A DNA stretch of 64,000 nt, taken from Mytilus edulis (taxonomy: Eukaryota > Mollusca > Bivalvia > Mytilida > Mytilidae). How positions within the stretch are numbered: the stretch's first letter is position 1; each line of letters opens with the position of its first letter. The notes under the pieces are model-generated. The model saw only the letters and a list, made by a program, of their open reading frames with translations, did no database searches and was not told the origin of the DNA. The position numbers were made by a program, and so were the translations under genes. Location of the stretch: assembly GCF_963676685.1 (NCBI RefSeq), contig NC_092354.1, forward strand, positions 71,598,178 to 71,662,177, in the 5' to 3' direction. This document shows, piece by piece, positions 22,766-35,150 of this stretch.

Positions 22766-24929
22766 ATCTATGTTGGGTTTTAATAGAGTTAAAACCGTAT
22801 ATACACGGGGGGGGGGGGGGTCACCAAACGTCGCGCATTGTAAACCACTTTGCAATTAGTTTTATTTAATGAACAATGTTTTTATATAAAACTCATCTGT
22901 ATACCGGCTTAATTTTCTTGTACTTGGTGAATTGCTAACACGAGTTTTCTAAAAGTATTTTAAATCTAAATTTTAGAAGTTCAAGGATTCTTATTTTTTT
23001 GTTATATAACATCGTATTTGAAAGCAGTATATACACTAATGGTCCGACTGAGGTTTCACTTATAAACTGTTTATTGTAAAATATTCCATTTAATCGTTAG
23101 ACCACGAAGGGTTGCTTCCCCTGACTCACTCATGAAACAAAATAATGTATACACTATTGTTATATTTTAATAACCAATTATATTGTATAAGAAAGGTTGT
23201 TTGTAGCTTGAGTCTTTTCTCCAATACCTTTAATTGAATTGTATTGATTGAATTATAAAATCTATAAATTGCATTTATTCTCATTATACAATTAAAAACA
23301 ATCAAATAGACGTTGCAAACATTTATCCATTCAGAACTACCCCTTTGGCGTTAAAGACTTATAGATAAAGTTATAACTATACTTTTGTTATTCGGTCACT
23401 GCGTGTAGTTAGTTTATGAGTATTAACTCGGAGAACGTTAAACTTTGTCTTTAAGCAAGACTAAACAAAAAAATATGTTGGACGAATTCCCAAGATAGTT
23501 TTTTTCGTAAAAGAGGGACGAAAGATACCAGCGGGACAGTCAAACTCATAAATCGAAAATAAACTGACAACGGCAAGGCTAAAAATTAAAAAAGACAAAC
23601 AGACAAACAATAGTACACATTTTCCTTAACTGTCATGATGTTGATCTAAAGAGTCTGCTCTAAAGTACAACATCAAAACATCTCCTAGGAACCACTGTTG
23701 TAGCATTATAGCATATACTACTCCTCATTCGTTTCCATGTATAACTGATTAATCTTTTATATAAATGATTTAATATTGTCTGCTATAGTGCATGCATTCT
23801 ATAGATTTGTAGAGATTGGTATTGGGTCATTAATCCTGCACAGGAAAGATTAATCTAATGTCGTATTAGCTTGCAGAACTTTTGATCGTTACTGTGCATC
23901 GTGTTCATATGCATAGTTAACTTTATAATTTCATTTTGACTAATGATTGCCTTTTTGACAGAAAAGTGGGCGAAATTACAATTGGGTTATGAAATAATAG
24001 TTTTGGATCATAAGTGTGACAGAGGGAAGATCCGTTTTCTTTTGTTTTAGATTTTACAGTTTTAAATATTATTATTAGATATCATGTTTTTAATGAATAG
24101 TTAACTGTATAATTTATTTTGAGTATTTATTAAATCAAACCGTGCGAAATGTTAAATTGATTTTACAAAATAAAGTTTTCTTTATAATTAAGGAATCATC
24201 ATGTTATAAAAGGGGATTAATCTGTATATTTTATATGGAATGAATACTATACTTTTTTTAAAATATGATTTTTTAGACCATTCCCATTGTATGTATTCTT
24301 ATTTTCTTTCGCGTGGTACTCTCTTTTTATGTAATCGACAATGTTTAGAGGCGATTTCAATAAGGCAAGCAGTATGTCAGCAGGTTAAATTATACATCAT
24401 TAATACTAATAATTTTTATTCAATAAAATATCAAGCATATTTATAATTACAATACACAATATATACGATACATAAAGACATACTAACACATAATATGGTA
24501 AAATATATTGGCATTTTAAGAGTGCAATAACTCTTTATAATACCAAATAATGTCATCCTCAAATAAATAAACCCAAGTTGTAGTTCCTAAATATATAACA
24601 CCTGGTATGCTAATGAAAGTACAAACAATTGTAAATTACTAGTCAAATTATTAGTATTCTTAAAAGAACTATGTACATTATGTTAAAGGTTACGATAGAA
24701 GATACACAAAACTGCAGGGAAAATTGAAACGTAACGATTACCAAACAACCAATCATTAATTTTAAATAATTATTTATATTTTGCATGGATTATATATGAA
24801 ATTTGTGGTAACCTTTGATTTTGTCATTAATCAGTATAAACAACAGTATAAGACCTTTTTAACTATCGTACAATAATTGCTGTAAACTAAATCAGAAGTT
24901 CAAAGATCAAAACCCCAATAAAAAATGCA
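22766..24929. other. Gene-free, with one repeat C copy
   Basis: A repeat C copy lies at 23508-23640 (GGACGAAAGATACCAGCGGG, ACAGTCAAACTCATAAATCG). The rest is AT-rich upstream sequence of lectin gene 1 with no other feature I can name. Confidence 0.45.
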
Positions 24930-25059
24930 TATTTGGCTACTAATACGAGAAGTATAATATCGTTAGACAATATTCTTATCAGTTACAGACAAAAGATTTT
25001 GATTTACTTATCAATTACGTAACAATTTGGTCACATGCGTGTACTCTGGATATAAGAAA
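24930..25059 (+). promoter_or_regulatory. Proximal promoter and 5' UTR of lectin gene 1
   Basis: Conserved with the region upstream of lectin gene 2: ATTTGGCTAC, AGAAGTATAATATCGT, CTTATCAGTTACAGACAA. A TATA-like TATAATAT begins at 24953, and an initiator-like TCAGT at 24979-24983 lies about 28 bp downstream, the expected TATA-Inr spacing. That would give a 5' UTR of about 79 nt. Sequence inference only. Confidence 0.5.
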
Positions 25060-25105
25060 ATGAAAATTCTTCTAGCCGTTATTGTTTTCAAAACCGTTAC
25101 AGCTC
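25060..25105 (+). CDS. C-type lectin gene 1, exon 1 (signal peptide)
   Basis: The exon starts at ATG, encodes a hydrophobic leader (MKILLAVIVFKTVTA) and ends in phase 1 at a GTAAGT donor. Joined to the exons at 27684, 28719 and 30008 it gives a 157-residue secreted protein: leader, short linker, one C-type lectin-like domain, stop. The split Leu codon (C+TA) is restored exactly on splicing to exon 2. An identical arrangement in gene 2 (46-bp exon, same phase, same donor) is the main reason I accept such a short exon. The product is probably an extracellular carbohydrate- or microbe-binding lectin, as many bivalve C-type lectins are; the ligand is unknown. Supporting cDNA would settle the start. 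Confidence 0.7.
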
Positions 25106-27683
25106 GTAAGTATAAAGAAACTTTATATTTAGCATGCTACATAAACTTGATCATAAATCATATTCCTCTATTTCGGGTACGAAATGAAAAAATTTTAAAA
25201 CACATTTAATTCAGAGTAAGTGAAAGTCATTTCTGAAACAACATGAATTCCGTTCAAACTGAGGCTTCGGGCTGTCTTAAACTGGGCGTGACGTGATAGT
25301 TATGTGCTGCGAGTTGAATGCCTCATTGTGAATTTGTGATGACGAACATCAATAAAGTGCTGTTCAATTTCTTTTTGTGTTAGCATTAGTATAGCGAGTT
25401 TGTTGCACCGGATGTGCATTTCGCCAATCAAAGTCAGTTGAGTGAATACCGGAGAAAACATCTTTGAAAATCAAATACCGGATATAAATGCTATGAAACT
25501 GATGAAAAAAGTAAAATATGTTTTCAAACTGTAAAAGAAATCAGAACTATACATCAGAGAGATAAACTCGATAAAAGTCATGTATCACTGCTATTTAAAA
25601 TAAATAAGTATATTTTTACGAAGGGCTGTGGGAAACGTACTACGGAAAAAATACCACATCACTGATCATGATTTCATGTCATCGATTTACCAACAGTATC
25701 TTTTGTTTAGTTTCAGTTTTTCAGTTGTGAAAACTCACTTGATTCCCCACAAATAAAAGTTAGGCGTTACAACCCAAATGGACAATTTAACGACTTTGAT
25801 TTTATCAATCTTGTGTTGGACTAGATCAGTCGTAAAGTCAATGAAAATTAAAATAAATGGTCCCTTACGTTTTTGTTAGAGCATATACATTAACATTTCC
25901 TGAATTTAATATATTTTGTTAATTTATAAAAGCAAATGTTAAATCAGCAATACGCGTATTTTAATGACAATACCTAAGTGCCATGCATCAACTGGCAATT
26001 TTTGCTTTGACTAACAGTTCACCAGTAGAGTATCGACCAAATAATAATTTCAACAATAACGATATTAATGTTGATACATAGTATGCGCATTCGCCAAAAG
26101 ATACATAGAGAGTAGTACATGGCAAAATCCGTATCATATGCCGTATCATCCCAAAATACCAATATCAACCAGAGGGCCTTTAGTCGAGGATGACACGGCA
26201 TGTGATACGGTTTTTGCCATGTTTTATACGCTTTATCATATATTTTAACAGGAGAGTATATTTGAACTGCTTTCAGTTCCCTACCACCTGGGTTAACTTC
26301 ATTTCATCTTTTGTCTTGTTTTAAAAGCTTTAAAAGAACTGCTCAATTACTCATCCAAAGAACCTGGGTTACCTTACAATTTGCGTGCTGTTGTCTTAAA
26401 AATATTTTGTTTATTGTATTTTTTTGTGTGTTTTGTATGGTATTTCTGGCATTGAGTTATTTTTGATAGTTGCATTACGTGTGTCAGAAATATGAAAACT
26501 CGACGTTTGTGACGTCACATTCCAAACAATGACGTCATTCAATATATTGCGTCACGCCCGAATGACCGTTCATTTAGAACCCATTTTGAGGGGAAAAAAT
26601 TCTGAAGAAGCTTGAATTACTTAAAACGGAGTTTATGTAAAAATGTAAAAAATAATAATAGGGGTGCGATAAAGGGTATGGGTGTGATAAATATATTTTA
26701 TTTCGTTTGAAATTGGTGTTTTCCCGTTTGCTATTAGTGGTAATTGTTTATAGATGGAAACTAGTATAACTAGTTCTGCAACAGTATATACTATTCATAG
26801 AGTTTGATGTCGGGTGTATAATGCACGAGGAAAGTTTTGGCGGTATCTACGGGTGGGATTTAATGGTACTATATAAAGTTTAGCATTTAAATGTAATATT
26901 ATCGAAGGTGCTCGCAGTTGCGTCGAATTGAAGTTGGTCACATTGGTATATTGACAGTTGCTGCTATGTTTATAACATACGTACAGGCGTTGGAGGTATT
27001 AACCGAGGAAAAAGAAAAGATGCGAATGAGAAACAATGTTATATGTCATGGATTTATATGTCAGTGGTTTCAATCGAAGAAATATGTACAAGAAAGTAAA
27101 ATAAAATAATATATCGCAAGAGAAAATAATATGTTACTGCGAGCAACTAATCCTATATCTGTGTTTGTTTTGTTTATAGCCTATTGAATTTAGAGATTAA
27201 ATACTTTAAATTCGGACGAGCAGGGCGAGGGAAAATTGAACAGGTGTGATAAAGGGTGTGATAAAGGGTGCGCATCAAAGTTGCGCGATATGGATTAAAC
27301 AACAGACTATTTATCAAATATTCAAAACTACTGTATTTACTACTAAATGTATGATAAATATCTGTAATGCTCGATATTCCCAGATTCCAATTTGAAATTG
27401 ATTTAAAACCAATGCAATGTTAGTATTTCGCTGTAAACATCATCTTCGATATTTTTATAGAAGTTTTCATTTGAACGAAATAGGGATTGTATGAAAAAAG
27501 GATTATAAGATAACAACAGCCATTTTCCTGACTTGCTTAAGGACAATTTTACGACAAAAAATGATATACGCGTCCATCATATTGTTTCAATCCAATAATC
27601 AAATTCAATAAAAAAAAGTATTGATGTACTCACATGACTATTTTTAACTTGTTATGTAATGTCTGTTAATTTTCCGATATTAG
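25106..27683 (+). other. Intron 1 of lectin gene 1
   Basis: 2578 bp, GT-AG. Parts align with intron 1 of gene 2 (for example AGAGATAAACTCGATAAAAG near 25558 with GGGAGATAAACTCGACAACG near 36560), showing the duplication included it. It contains a ~104-bp hairpin (26118-26221), TGACGTCA/TGACGTCAT words (about 26508-26537) and GTGTGATAAAGGG repeats (about 26660-27270). A leader-like ORF at 26918-27109 has no ATG and no conserved partner and is not called. Confidence 0.5.
26118..26221. repeat. Inverted repeat in lectin gene 1 intron 1
   Basis: Arms of about 34 bp (CATGGCAAAATCCGTATCAT... and ...GTGATACGGTTTTTGCCATG) with a few mismatches, around a ~36-bp loop. Absent from the sister intron as far as I can see. 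Confidence 0.7.
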
Positions 27684-27790
27684 TATTAATTGGCAGTCAA
27701 CCAGACAAATCCTGTCGTCATGGCTGGTTACCATGGAGACGTACGTGTTTTATGTTGTCTATAGGAGTTGAAAACTGGAGTAACGCAGAG
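27684..27790 (+). CDS. C-type lectin gene 1, exon 2 (start of lectin fold)
   Basis: 107 bp, entering in phase 1 after a TTAG acceptor and leaving in phase 0 at GTGAGT. It encodes the first two cysteines and the start of the fold: SCRHGWLPWRRTCFML, then GVENWSNAE, the usual C..GW..../C/..W..A pattern. It is about 85% identical at the nucleotide level to 45649-45755 of gene 2, far more than the surrounding introns, which supports constraint. Confidence 0.8.
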
Positions 27791-27853
27791 GTGAGTGATT
27801 GAATTCGGGATAAGAAAAATGTTAACAGTCCAAATATAACAGATATAATATTA

Positions 27854-27991
27854 GTTACATGGTGTGTTAGTGACCTAATACGAGATATATGGGGTCAGTA
27901 AATTCCTTATGGGTGAGAGCGAATCTCGAATACCAATTTTGAATTTACTGAACCATATATCTCGTATTAGGTCACTAGCACACCGTGTAAC
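27854..27991. repeat. 138-bp palindrome in lectin gene 1 intron 2
   Basis: Arms of about 52 bp (GTTACATGGTGTGTTAGTGA... and its near complement ending ...CACACCGTGTAAC) with about five differences, around a ~35-bp spacer. The core word CCTAATACGAGATATATGG is exact in both arms. The same position in gene 2 has no such structure. Confidence 0.8.
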
Positions 27992-28718
27992 GAATTTATC
28001 TTACCGACTATCTACACTTGTGGTATTTTTACTAGCAGCAAAGTGATCAAGTCTTCAATATTGCCTTTTTAGTATTAAGATCCTATACTTCCATTTGTCT
28101 GTACGAAAAATTGCCAACTATAACAACTTTTTAGATTTAAGTTTATTATATGAATTAATTTCAATCGTGTATTACATGTATTTACTTCTTCGTCTATTAA
28201 ATCCTTTCAGATTTCTTTTTTGTTTTTGTTTTGAAAGGGAAGTAACTCCGTTATGCTAACAGTAACAACTTGTTAGCTTTAATTATGTTTTATGAACTTA
28301 TTTCAACCTTTCATCCTCACTTCGTCGTCTGTTGAATCCTTTCAGATTTTCTCTTAACACCGTGGTTTTTTTAAAGAGTGTGGCATTTGTTTTGTTTTGA
28401 AAGGGACTCCTTTCTAATCCCATATGGTTGCAAACCCTATATGGTAACTAACCATGTGACACCCTATATCAAATATACATAGTCACCACGTATAGTCCAT
28501 TAACCAATCATATCCCCATAAATTTATAAGAGGTGAGATAATAATAAATATGAAAATGTTTCAGAAAAATAATATCATATTAATAAGGTGATTTTTTGTT
28601 ACAACAAATAACTAACAAAAGATATCAGTTAAACTTCATGTGAAGTGAGCATTTAATTCAATTTGTGAACAAAACATGTAATCTGGGTTTTTTTTTTAAG
28701 GTACCACTATTCTTTTAG

Positions 28719-28815
28719 CTCCGCTGCAGGGCTCTAGGCGGATACCTCGCCGAAATACATGATGCTGAAACTAATTCCTTTTTCAAGACTCACCTGAAAG
28801 CTTTACACTTCAGCA
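28719..28815 (+). CDS. C-type lectin gene 1, exon 3
   Basis: 97 bp between a TTTTAG acceptor and GTAAG donor, phase 0 to phase 1. Encodes the third cysteine and the conserved helix: LRCRALGGYLAEIHDAETN, then SFFKTHLKALHF. It matches 47185-47281 of gene 2 in length and phase, with H/Y at the residue after AEI and changes in the F(F/L)(K/R)(T/N)H block. Confidence 0.8.
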
Positions 28816-30007
28816 GTAAGTTACTGTATATCTATACTAATTATATATTAAACTATGCACATTTAATACTGATATTGTTCCCCTTTATTATAATTAGGAG
28901 ATAGTTTAATTTCTAGCGTATGATTTCTAATGAGACAACTATCCACCACTGACCAGATAAAGTCGGAATTTGCAACAATATCTCATCGAACGACATTCAA
29001 CACTTAACAAATGTAATACCATTAAGAAGCTAGAAGAGGCCCAGGATAACACAAAAAGATTTTTTTAAAAGAAAAAATCTATATTTTGGTTTGAAATTAT
29101 AGCAATAAGTCAGCAACCAGCATTAACTCGATAACATACACCTGGCCTGAGCAAACACGTAACCGGTTTAAACATAGATTTGGGTACGCTATCCATAACC
29201 TTACTTGTGGTAGTTCAGCATTAGAAAAAATGCAGAAATCAGTCAAAACGAGTTTGACATATAAGCTCGTAATTAATCATAAAACAATTTTCAAACTGAC
29301 AAAATATCAATGTTCGACTGTAAGACTTCATGCAGTTACTGGAAGTTGAATAAACGTCAAGTTATATCAGTTGGACGTCACACATATGATAATTATAGTG
29401 TATTGATATTTTGTATCTAACAAAAAAGGTATTATACAAATAATTTAAGTTTTTGTTAATGACGTTTTGCATACATGTCTACAAATCTAAACACAACTTG
29501 AATTCGTAGATCAACAAAATATTTAATGCAATGGCATTTAGTAAAATTCATATATTTGCATAAATATATTTTTACAACTTGTCGTCTTCTATGATGTAAA
29601 TATCTTTCCCAATTTTAAAATAAAATACAAAGATGAGAAATTCGCAATTGATATACCGACCTCGGTTAAACCCATTTATTTAGGTCCATCTTAAATATTT
29701 TGAAAAACCCAACAGTTAGAAATACCATTCATATAAAAGCTTTACTCATGCCAAGTACATGTATTTTGTATTTCTGAATTTGAAATAAAGAACACTTCTG
29801 TACATTTTTTTTGAAAAGTGCAAATTTAACAAAGACTAATAAGAGAAATTTAATGGTGGTATTACAAGACGAATACCAGAACATATTCAGAGTGGACAAT
29901 TATTAATTAGTTTATACTACGCTAAACTGGTCGTCTAATAAGTTGTAAAGTGTTTGCGATATGCGTTCGATTCATCAATACATTTCTTATGACTTTATAT
30001 TTCATAG

Positions 30008-30231
30008 ATCATACAGTTTCTTATTGGATAGGATTGACTGATGTTGCTAAGTCTAATACTTGGGAATGGGTACATGGAAGATCTCTCCCTAATTTTACAG
30101 ATTGGTATCCAACACAGCCCGTGGATAACGACGAACACTGTGCCTTGTTACTTGGTATCACTGCATTTAATTGGCACGATCAAAAGTGTGATGCTATAAT
30201 CAATTTCATTTGCCAGGAAGACATTTATTGA
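30008..30231 (+). CDS. C-type lectin gene 1, exon 4 (ligand-binding half)
   Basis: 224 bp after a TTTCATAG acceptor, ending at TGA. It encodes YWIGLTD (the WIGL core), WEW, the ligand loop with QPV-DND-EHC, then WHDQKC and FICQED; the last three of six cysteines lie here. Classic sugar-specificity motifs at the first site are EPN (mannose type) or QPD (galactose type); here it is QPV, so calcium-dependent sugar binding cannot be assumed. WHD stands where WND is usual. No AATAAA lies just after the stop, unlike gene 2. Confidence 0.85.
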
Positions 30232-31414
30232 TTTAAATATATGATTTACATAGTATTTTTATTTACTGGCACTGGATGGATTGATTGATTGTTGGTTGCC
30301 TAGCATTGGATCAATGCCACTGCTGCTCTCATTGGGCTTTAATTCCACTGAGGTATATGAGATCAGTAGTTGGTGATATGTCCAACTTTTCTCAAGTAGT
30401 AGATATAGGAAGATGTGGCGTGAGCGCCAATGAGACAACTCTCCATCAAAATAACAATTTTAAAAAGTAAACCATTATAGGTCAATGTACGGCCTTCAAC
30501 ACGGAGTAACTTCTGTACATCAGATTCCTGACTTAGGACAGGTGCAAACGTTTGCAACGGGATTACTTCAGTTGATAAATTTGTAAACTATTGGGTAACT
30601 AAGGCTCCAACTCCTTCTGGTAAAGCTGCCTTTAGTTGTTCGTTCCAATGATTGATGACTTTTGATTGTGTCAGTTTTAATGGACTTCCCCTTTTTAAAT
30701 CTACCTTGGATTTGTTATACATTTTTCACTATTCTTAAACTTTTCTCTTAGTCATACAATTAAGTTATCACATCAACGGTACCTTGCGTTCCAGATAAAG
30801 GTTAATCCAAACCAAAACCTATTCTGACGAATGAAATTTATCACGTTTTATTTTCATTCACGTATTCAATAATGTTTTTGGTTTGGATTCTTTGCAAAAA
30901 TTGGATAAATTTTACCGTTTATATGGCTACGGGTGGAGCGAAAGCCACAGCAATACATTATCATAAAAAAAACAATACATTGTTTTAATGTTGAGGACAG
31001 TGTGGGTTCAATAATGAAATCCTGTGACTCTTTTCTGACAGGGTTGTTATTCTCTAATTTCCTGCAATGATGGGCTTATTTTGTTTAATTCTACAGTTCT
31101 CCTAGATTATATGAGAACACTGAGCGAACACAGACATATGTAACCCTGCAATATACTTTATGTGTAGAAAAACATCAAACACAAACACAGACCGGACCAA
31201 ATGGATATTAAAACTCATATCTTGTCGAAAACAAAATGACAATGGCATGACTAATAAGCGAAAAATAACTATAAGATAGACAACAGTACACAAAACACAA
31301 CATAGAAAACTAAAGACTGGGCAACACAAACCCCACAACAACGTTTAAGGGTATCCCATTTGTTCATGAAGGGATTTTGTTTTAGATTTCAATTCTAAAT
31401 AATTGTTTCACAAA
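30232..31414. other. 3' flank of lectin gene 1 with repeats
   Basis: Up to about 30640 parts align with the 3' flank of gene 2 (TAGCATTGGATCAATGCCA with TAGCATTAGATCGGTGCCA near 48995). A divergent repeat A variant lies at about 30405-30560 and a decayed repeat C copy at about 31165-31345. No further gene. Confidence 0.45.
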
Positions 31415-32330
31415 ATTGTCACACCAATCAAACGATATGTTTACTTAATATACAACGGTAACGCCAATCAACCAACATTTTTACTATATAAAGATAGGTT
31501 ACGTAAATCAACTAACACGTTTACTTTATATACAATGGTAACCTCAACCAACCAGCATTCTTACTATATATACAACGGTTACGTAAATTAACTAACCGTT
31601 CGCTTTATATACAATGATAATCCGAACCAAGCAACACGTTTACTGTATATACAATGGTAACGTCAATCAACCAAAACGTTTACTGTATATACAATGGTAT
31701 CGCCAATCAACCAACACTTTTACTCTATATACAACGGTAGACCCTATCAACCAACACTTTTACTGTATAAACCATGGTATCACCTATCAACCAACACTTT
31801 TACTGTATATACAACGGTATAGTCTATCAACCAACACTTTTACTGTATATACAATGGTATCGCCTGACAACCAACACTTTTACTGTATATGCAATGGTAT
31901 CGCCAATCAATCAACAGTTTTACTAAATATAGAAAGGCTACGTAAATCAACTAACACGTTTACTTTATATACAATGGTAACCCCAACCAACCAGCATTCT
32001 TACCATATATACAACGGTTACGTAAATCAACTTACACGTTCACTTTATATACAATGGTACTCCGAACCAAGCAACACGTTTACTGTATATACAATGGTAT
32101 CGCCAATCAACCAACACGTTTACTTTATATACAATGGTAACGTCAATCAACCAACACGTTTACTTTATATACAATGGTAACGCCAACAAACCAAAACTTT
32201 AACTACATATAAAATTATAACGCCAATCAACCATCACATTTACTATATATGCAATGACAACGCCAATCAACCAATACGTTTACTGTATATACAATAGTAA
32301 CGCCAGTCAAACAACACGTTTGCTCTCGTG
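31415..32330. repeat. 40-bp minisatellite, about 22 units
   Basis: Unit: about 40 bp containing CAATCAACCAACACGTTTAC and TGTATATACAATGGTAACGC. Units differ by substitutions with few indels. Because 40 is not a multiple of 3, every frame is sampled in turn; a stop-free stretch at 31614-32180 (188 codons) follows from the unit lacking stops in all three frames and is not evidence of a gene. Confidence 0.9.
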
Positions 32331-33364
32331 TTTCTATTATTATAATAGAAATATCGTATATGAAGTCAATGATAGTAATTTTATGTTTTTAATATGTACA
32401 TAATTTCTCGTTTATATAGTAAGGTTAAAAATGACGTCTGAACTTGCGACTTAGCATACAACTAACTAAATTGACATCATAATTGAGCCTGCTCATGGGG
32501 TTTTTGGTTATGTGATTACTAGCCATTTTTATAGTGATTATTTGATTACCAAACCAAATATTCAATAATCATTTTATTATTTGATAATCTAGGACTGTAT
32601 TTTTGATTATTTTATTACATTTTTAAAAAAATTATTAATAATTTTGTGATTATAGTGGCAAAATGTTTGTGATTACTTAAATACTACTATGCCGTTACGG
32701 ATTGATTGAGGGTTAGTAAAATCAATAGTGGATGTGACCAATCGAGGCTCAGTAGTGAATCGTTTATTGAATATATCGCACACAGGAATCTTGCAGTCAC
32801 GTTAAGTAGAAAAATAAACAATGAAATACAACATCAATAGATGATGTCATCATTAATAGTAAACGAGACGTCATGAACCCCAATATGAAATATACTGATC
32901 CAATACGAGTCTTTATCGCACGGTGAATAAATTATGCCGTTGTGATTGGTTGAACGATTGGTCACGTGATAACCCTCTATGGATCCGTAAGGGTTTAGTA
33001 AATTTTATATGGGGTACATGACGTCACGTAATAACCCTCTTTGAAACGGCGGTGGGTTAGTAAATTTCATATAGGGTACATGACGTCACGTCTTCTGTAA
33101 ATGGTGACGTCTTTTATTGATAGTTGGGTATCTCATTGGGTTTTTTTCCCACAAAAACCGGTAAAAAAAATCTGTTGTGCAATACATTCGTTATACAGTT
33201 GACCACTGACCCCTACGGACCATAGAGGGTGAGTAAAATGCATAGGAGATACAGCGTTCGGTCTCACGCCCTATGGATTTTACACATCATCTATAGGTCC
33301 GTTAGAGTCTGCATTGAACCTTGCAACTTATAATAGGGGGTCATCACGTGAAGGCGTTAAAATC
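32331..33364. repeat. AT-rich word repeats and a CRE-bearing direct repeat
   Basis: 32460-32690 is a degenerate run of GATTATTTGATTAC-like words. 32955-33090 holds two ~68-bp direct units, each with TAACCCTCT, TTAGTAAATTT, then GGGTACATGACGTCACGT. A partial inverted match (ACCCTCTATGGATCCGTA at 32971 against CCTACGGACCATAGAGGGT at 33210) suggests a decayed foldback element. No gene. Confidence 0.5.
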
Positions 33365-33620
33365 CCGCTGCAATTGTTTGCACCTGTACTAAGTCAGGAA
33401 TCAGATGTTCAGTGGTTGTCGTCTGTTTATGTGGTTCATTCGTTTTTTCATATCGATTAGACTGTTGTTTGTCACGTTTCAATGGTTTTACACTAGTAAT
33501 TTTTGGGGCCCTTTATAACTTGATGTTCGGTGTGAGCCACGGGTCCGTGTTAAAAACCGTACCTTGACCTATAATGGTTTACTTTTATAAATTGTGAGTT
33601 AGGACTCATACCACATCAAG
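33365..33620 (-). repeat. Repeat A variant, antisense
   Basis: GTACTAAGTCAGGAATCAGA, TGTTCGGTGTGAGCCACGG, CCTATAATGGTTTACTTTTA and ACTCATACCACATC match the reverse complement of the variants at 8405-8560 and 30405-30560. A further degenerate antisense piece is at 34100-34200. ORFs overlapping 33606-33968 have no family resemblance. Confidence 0.5.
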
Positions 33621-34639
33621 GGCAAAAACAGGATAGTAGCTTTCAGTCAAAAAAAGGCAAGATGCACAACTTGGCAAAGAATAACGGCAGAACGTCATGT
33701 TTTTGTATAATAAGTCAAAATAAACTAATAAAAAAATTGCCGGAACAAATTTAAATGAGGTGAAAAGGGTAAAAAGGCAGGGCTGGACAAAGAATTTTTC
33801 ATCCAAGCCCCCTCCTTGTACGTTCCATTGAACACATAACATAATAGTGTGATTTGCATTACTATCGTCAATTGATACATTCTTGTTTGAGATTGTTGCT
33901 GTGAAAAGGGAGACAATCCATTTTAAAATACGTTCAATCGCAAAATACATTTCTGTATCCCCAACCACAAATATTGTCGTCCATTCATCATCGTATTTGG
34001 GTTTTTTGTTCGTTTATTGTACAGATATCTGGTCTGTTTTTTTCCAAATGAATTGTGTTACATGTTGTCTTTGCCTTTATAGTTTACTCTAATGTATGTT
34101 TTTTGCTTATTGTTGAAGGCCTTACATTAAACTAAAGGTGTTTACACCTACGGTGTTTAGTCTCGGTTGGTAGTGGGCTCATGGGCAATCATACCACCTT
34201 TTTTGTCAGATAGACATTTGAAACTTTAGATATCAAATAATTTGCCTCTTGAAACTCTGGTCCTCTAATAAAAATAATCTCGATAAAAAATTCCGTAGAA
34301 TACCGTAAATGGAATTGAAGAGATATCAATCCAGAAATCACGTTATTCCCACATCGAATTAAGCTTATATGGGTAAATGCCCCATCACATCGCTTAGTTC
34401 AACTCAGCTAAAGTTGCATAAATTGTTCAAATTTATTTTCCTGTACTGAAAATTTATACCAGAATCCTTTCCTTTTCGGGTTTTATAAACGAAATATTCT
34501 ACACGTCTTCTTCTATCAGTAATTCGTTTTGCTTGCTGTTGGATAAGCCTAATGATTGAATAAATTATAGAACATTGTCATAAGCAAACCAACGTAAACA
34601 ATTTGAACATCAATCATAAAAAAATAACACCAAAAATAC

Positions 34640-35150
34640 CGAGCTCGAAGCATAACTCAAATCTAAGAGTCCTATATCAAATGGCAAATTTAAAGTTCAA
34701 ACTGATCAAATGAATGGAAACAAGTGTCATATTCCTGATTTGGCACAGACATTATTAAGACTTCTTAAAAGAGATCAAGGAAACCACAGCTTGGCTGTTT
34801 TGATGATAATTTCAACCTCAAAAGAAACCCGAGTAGAAAGCTTATTAACCAAGGTTATGTCTCGCCCTTTTTCTAAAAAAAAGTTCCCCAGAACATACCA
34901 AGACCTTGTTCAGTGTTTTTGATAAATATTACATATCAACTTCACAAGTAATACCCGGTGGTTTTGAAGTATAGATGTTAAATACTAACGTTGTTTATTA
35001 TATCAATTACGTGTTATGTTATTCCTTTATTTGGCATTGTTAATTATCAATTTTACTGTTTGGTGCTTTGTTTGTAATATCCAATCATTTGATGAGTTAC
35101 AGCTTTCGATTTTGACATTTGATAAGGAACTTCCAGTTTTGAATACTTTT
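34640..35150. repeat. Repeat F pieces upstream of lectin gene 2
   Basis: Antisense core at 34640-34765 (AAGTGTCATATTCCTGATTT); then, in + orientation, ACGTTGTTTATTATATCAAT and TACTGTTTGGTGCTTTGTTT at 34985-35080 followed by GATTTTGACATTTGATAAGG near 35109. The unlike orientations imply two insertions or an internal inversion. Confidence 0.45.

Noticed and set aside
26918-27109. Possible alternative leader exon in lectin gene 1 (hydrophobic ORF)
   Set aside because: Starts at TTG with no ATG, no matching splice donor, and no counterpart in gene 2.
31614-32180. 188-codon ORF as a repeat-rich protein
   Set aside because: It lies wholly in a 40-bp minisatellite whose unit is stop-free in all frames.
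33606-33968. 120-codon - strand ORF
   Set aside because: No recognisable domain, overlaps a repeat A variant, and another ORF covers the same strand in a different frame.
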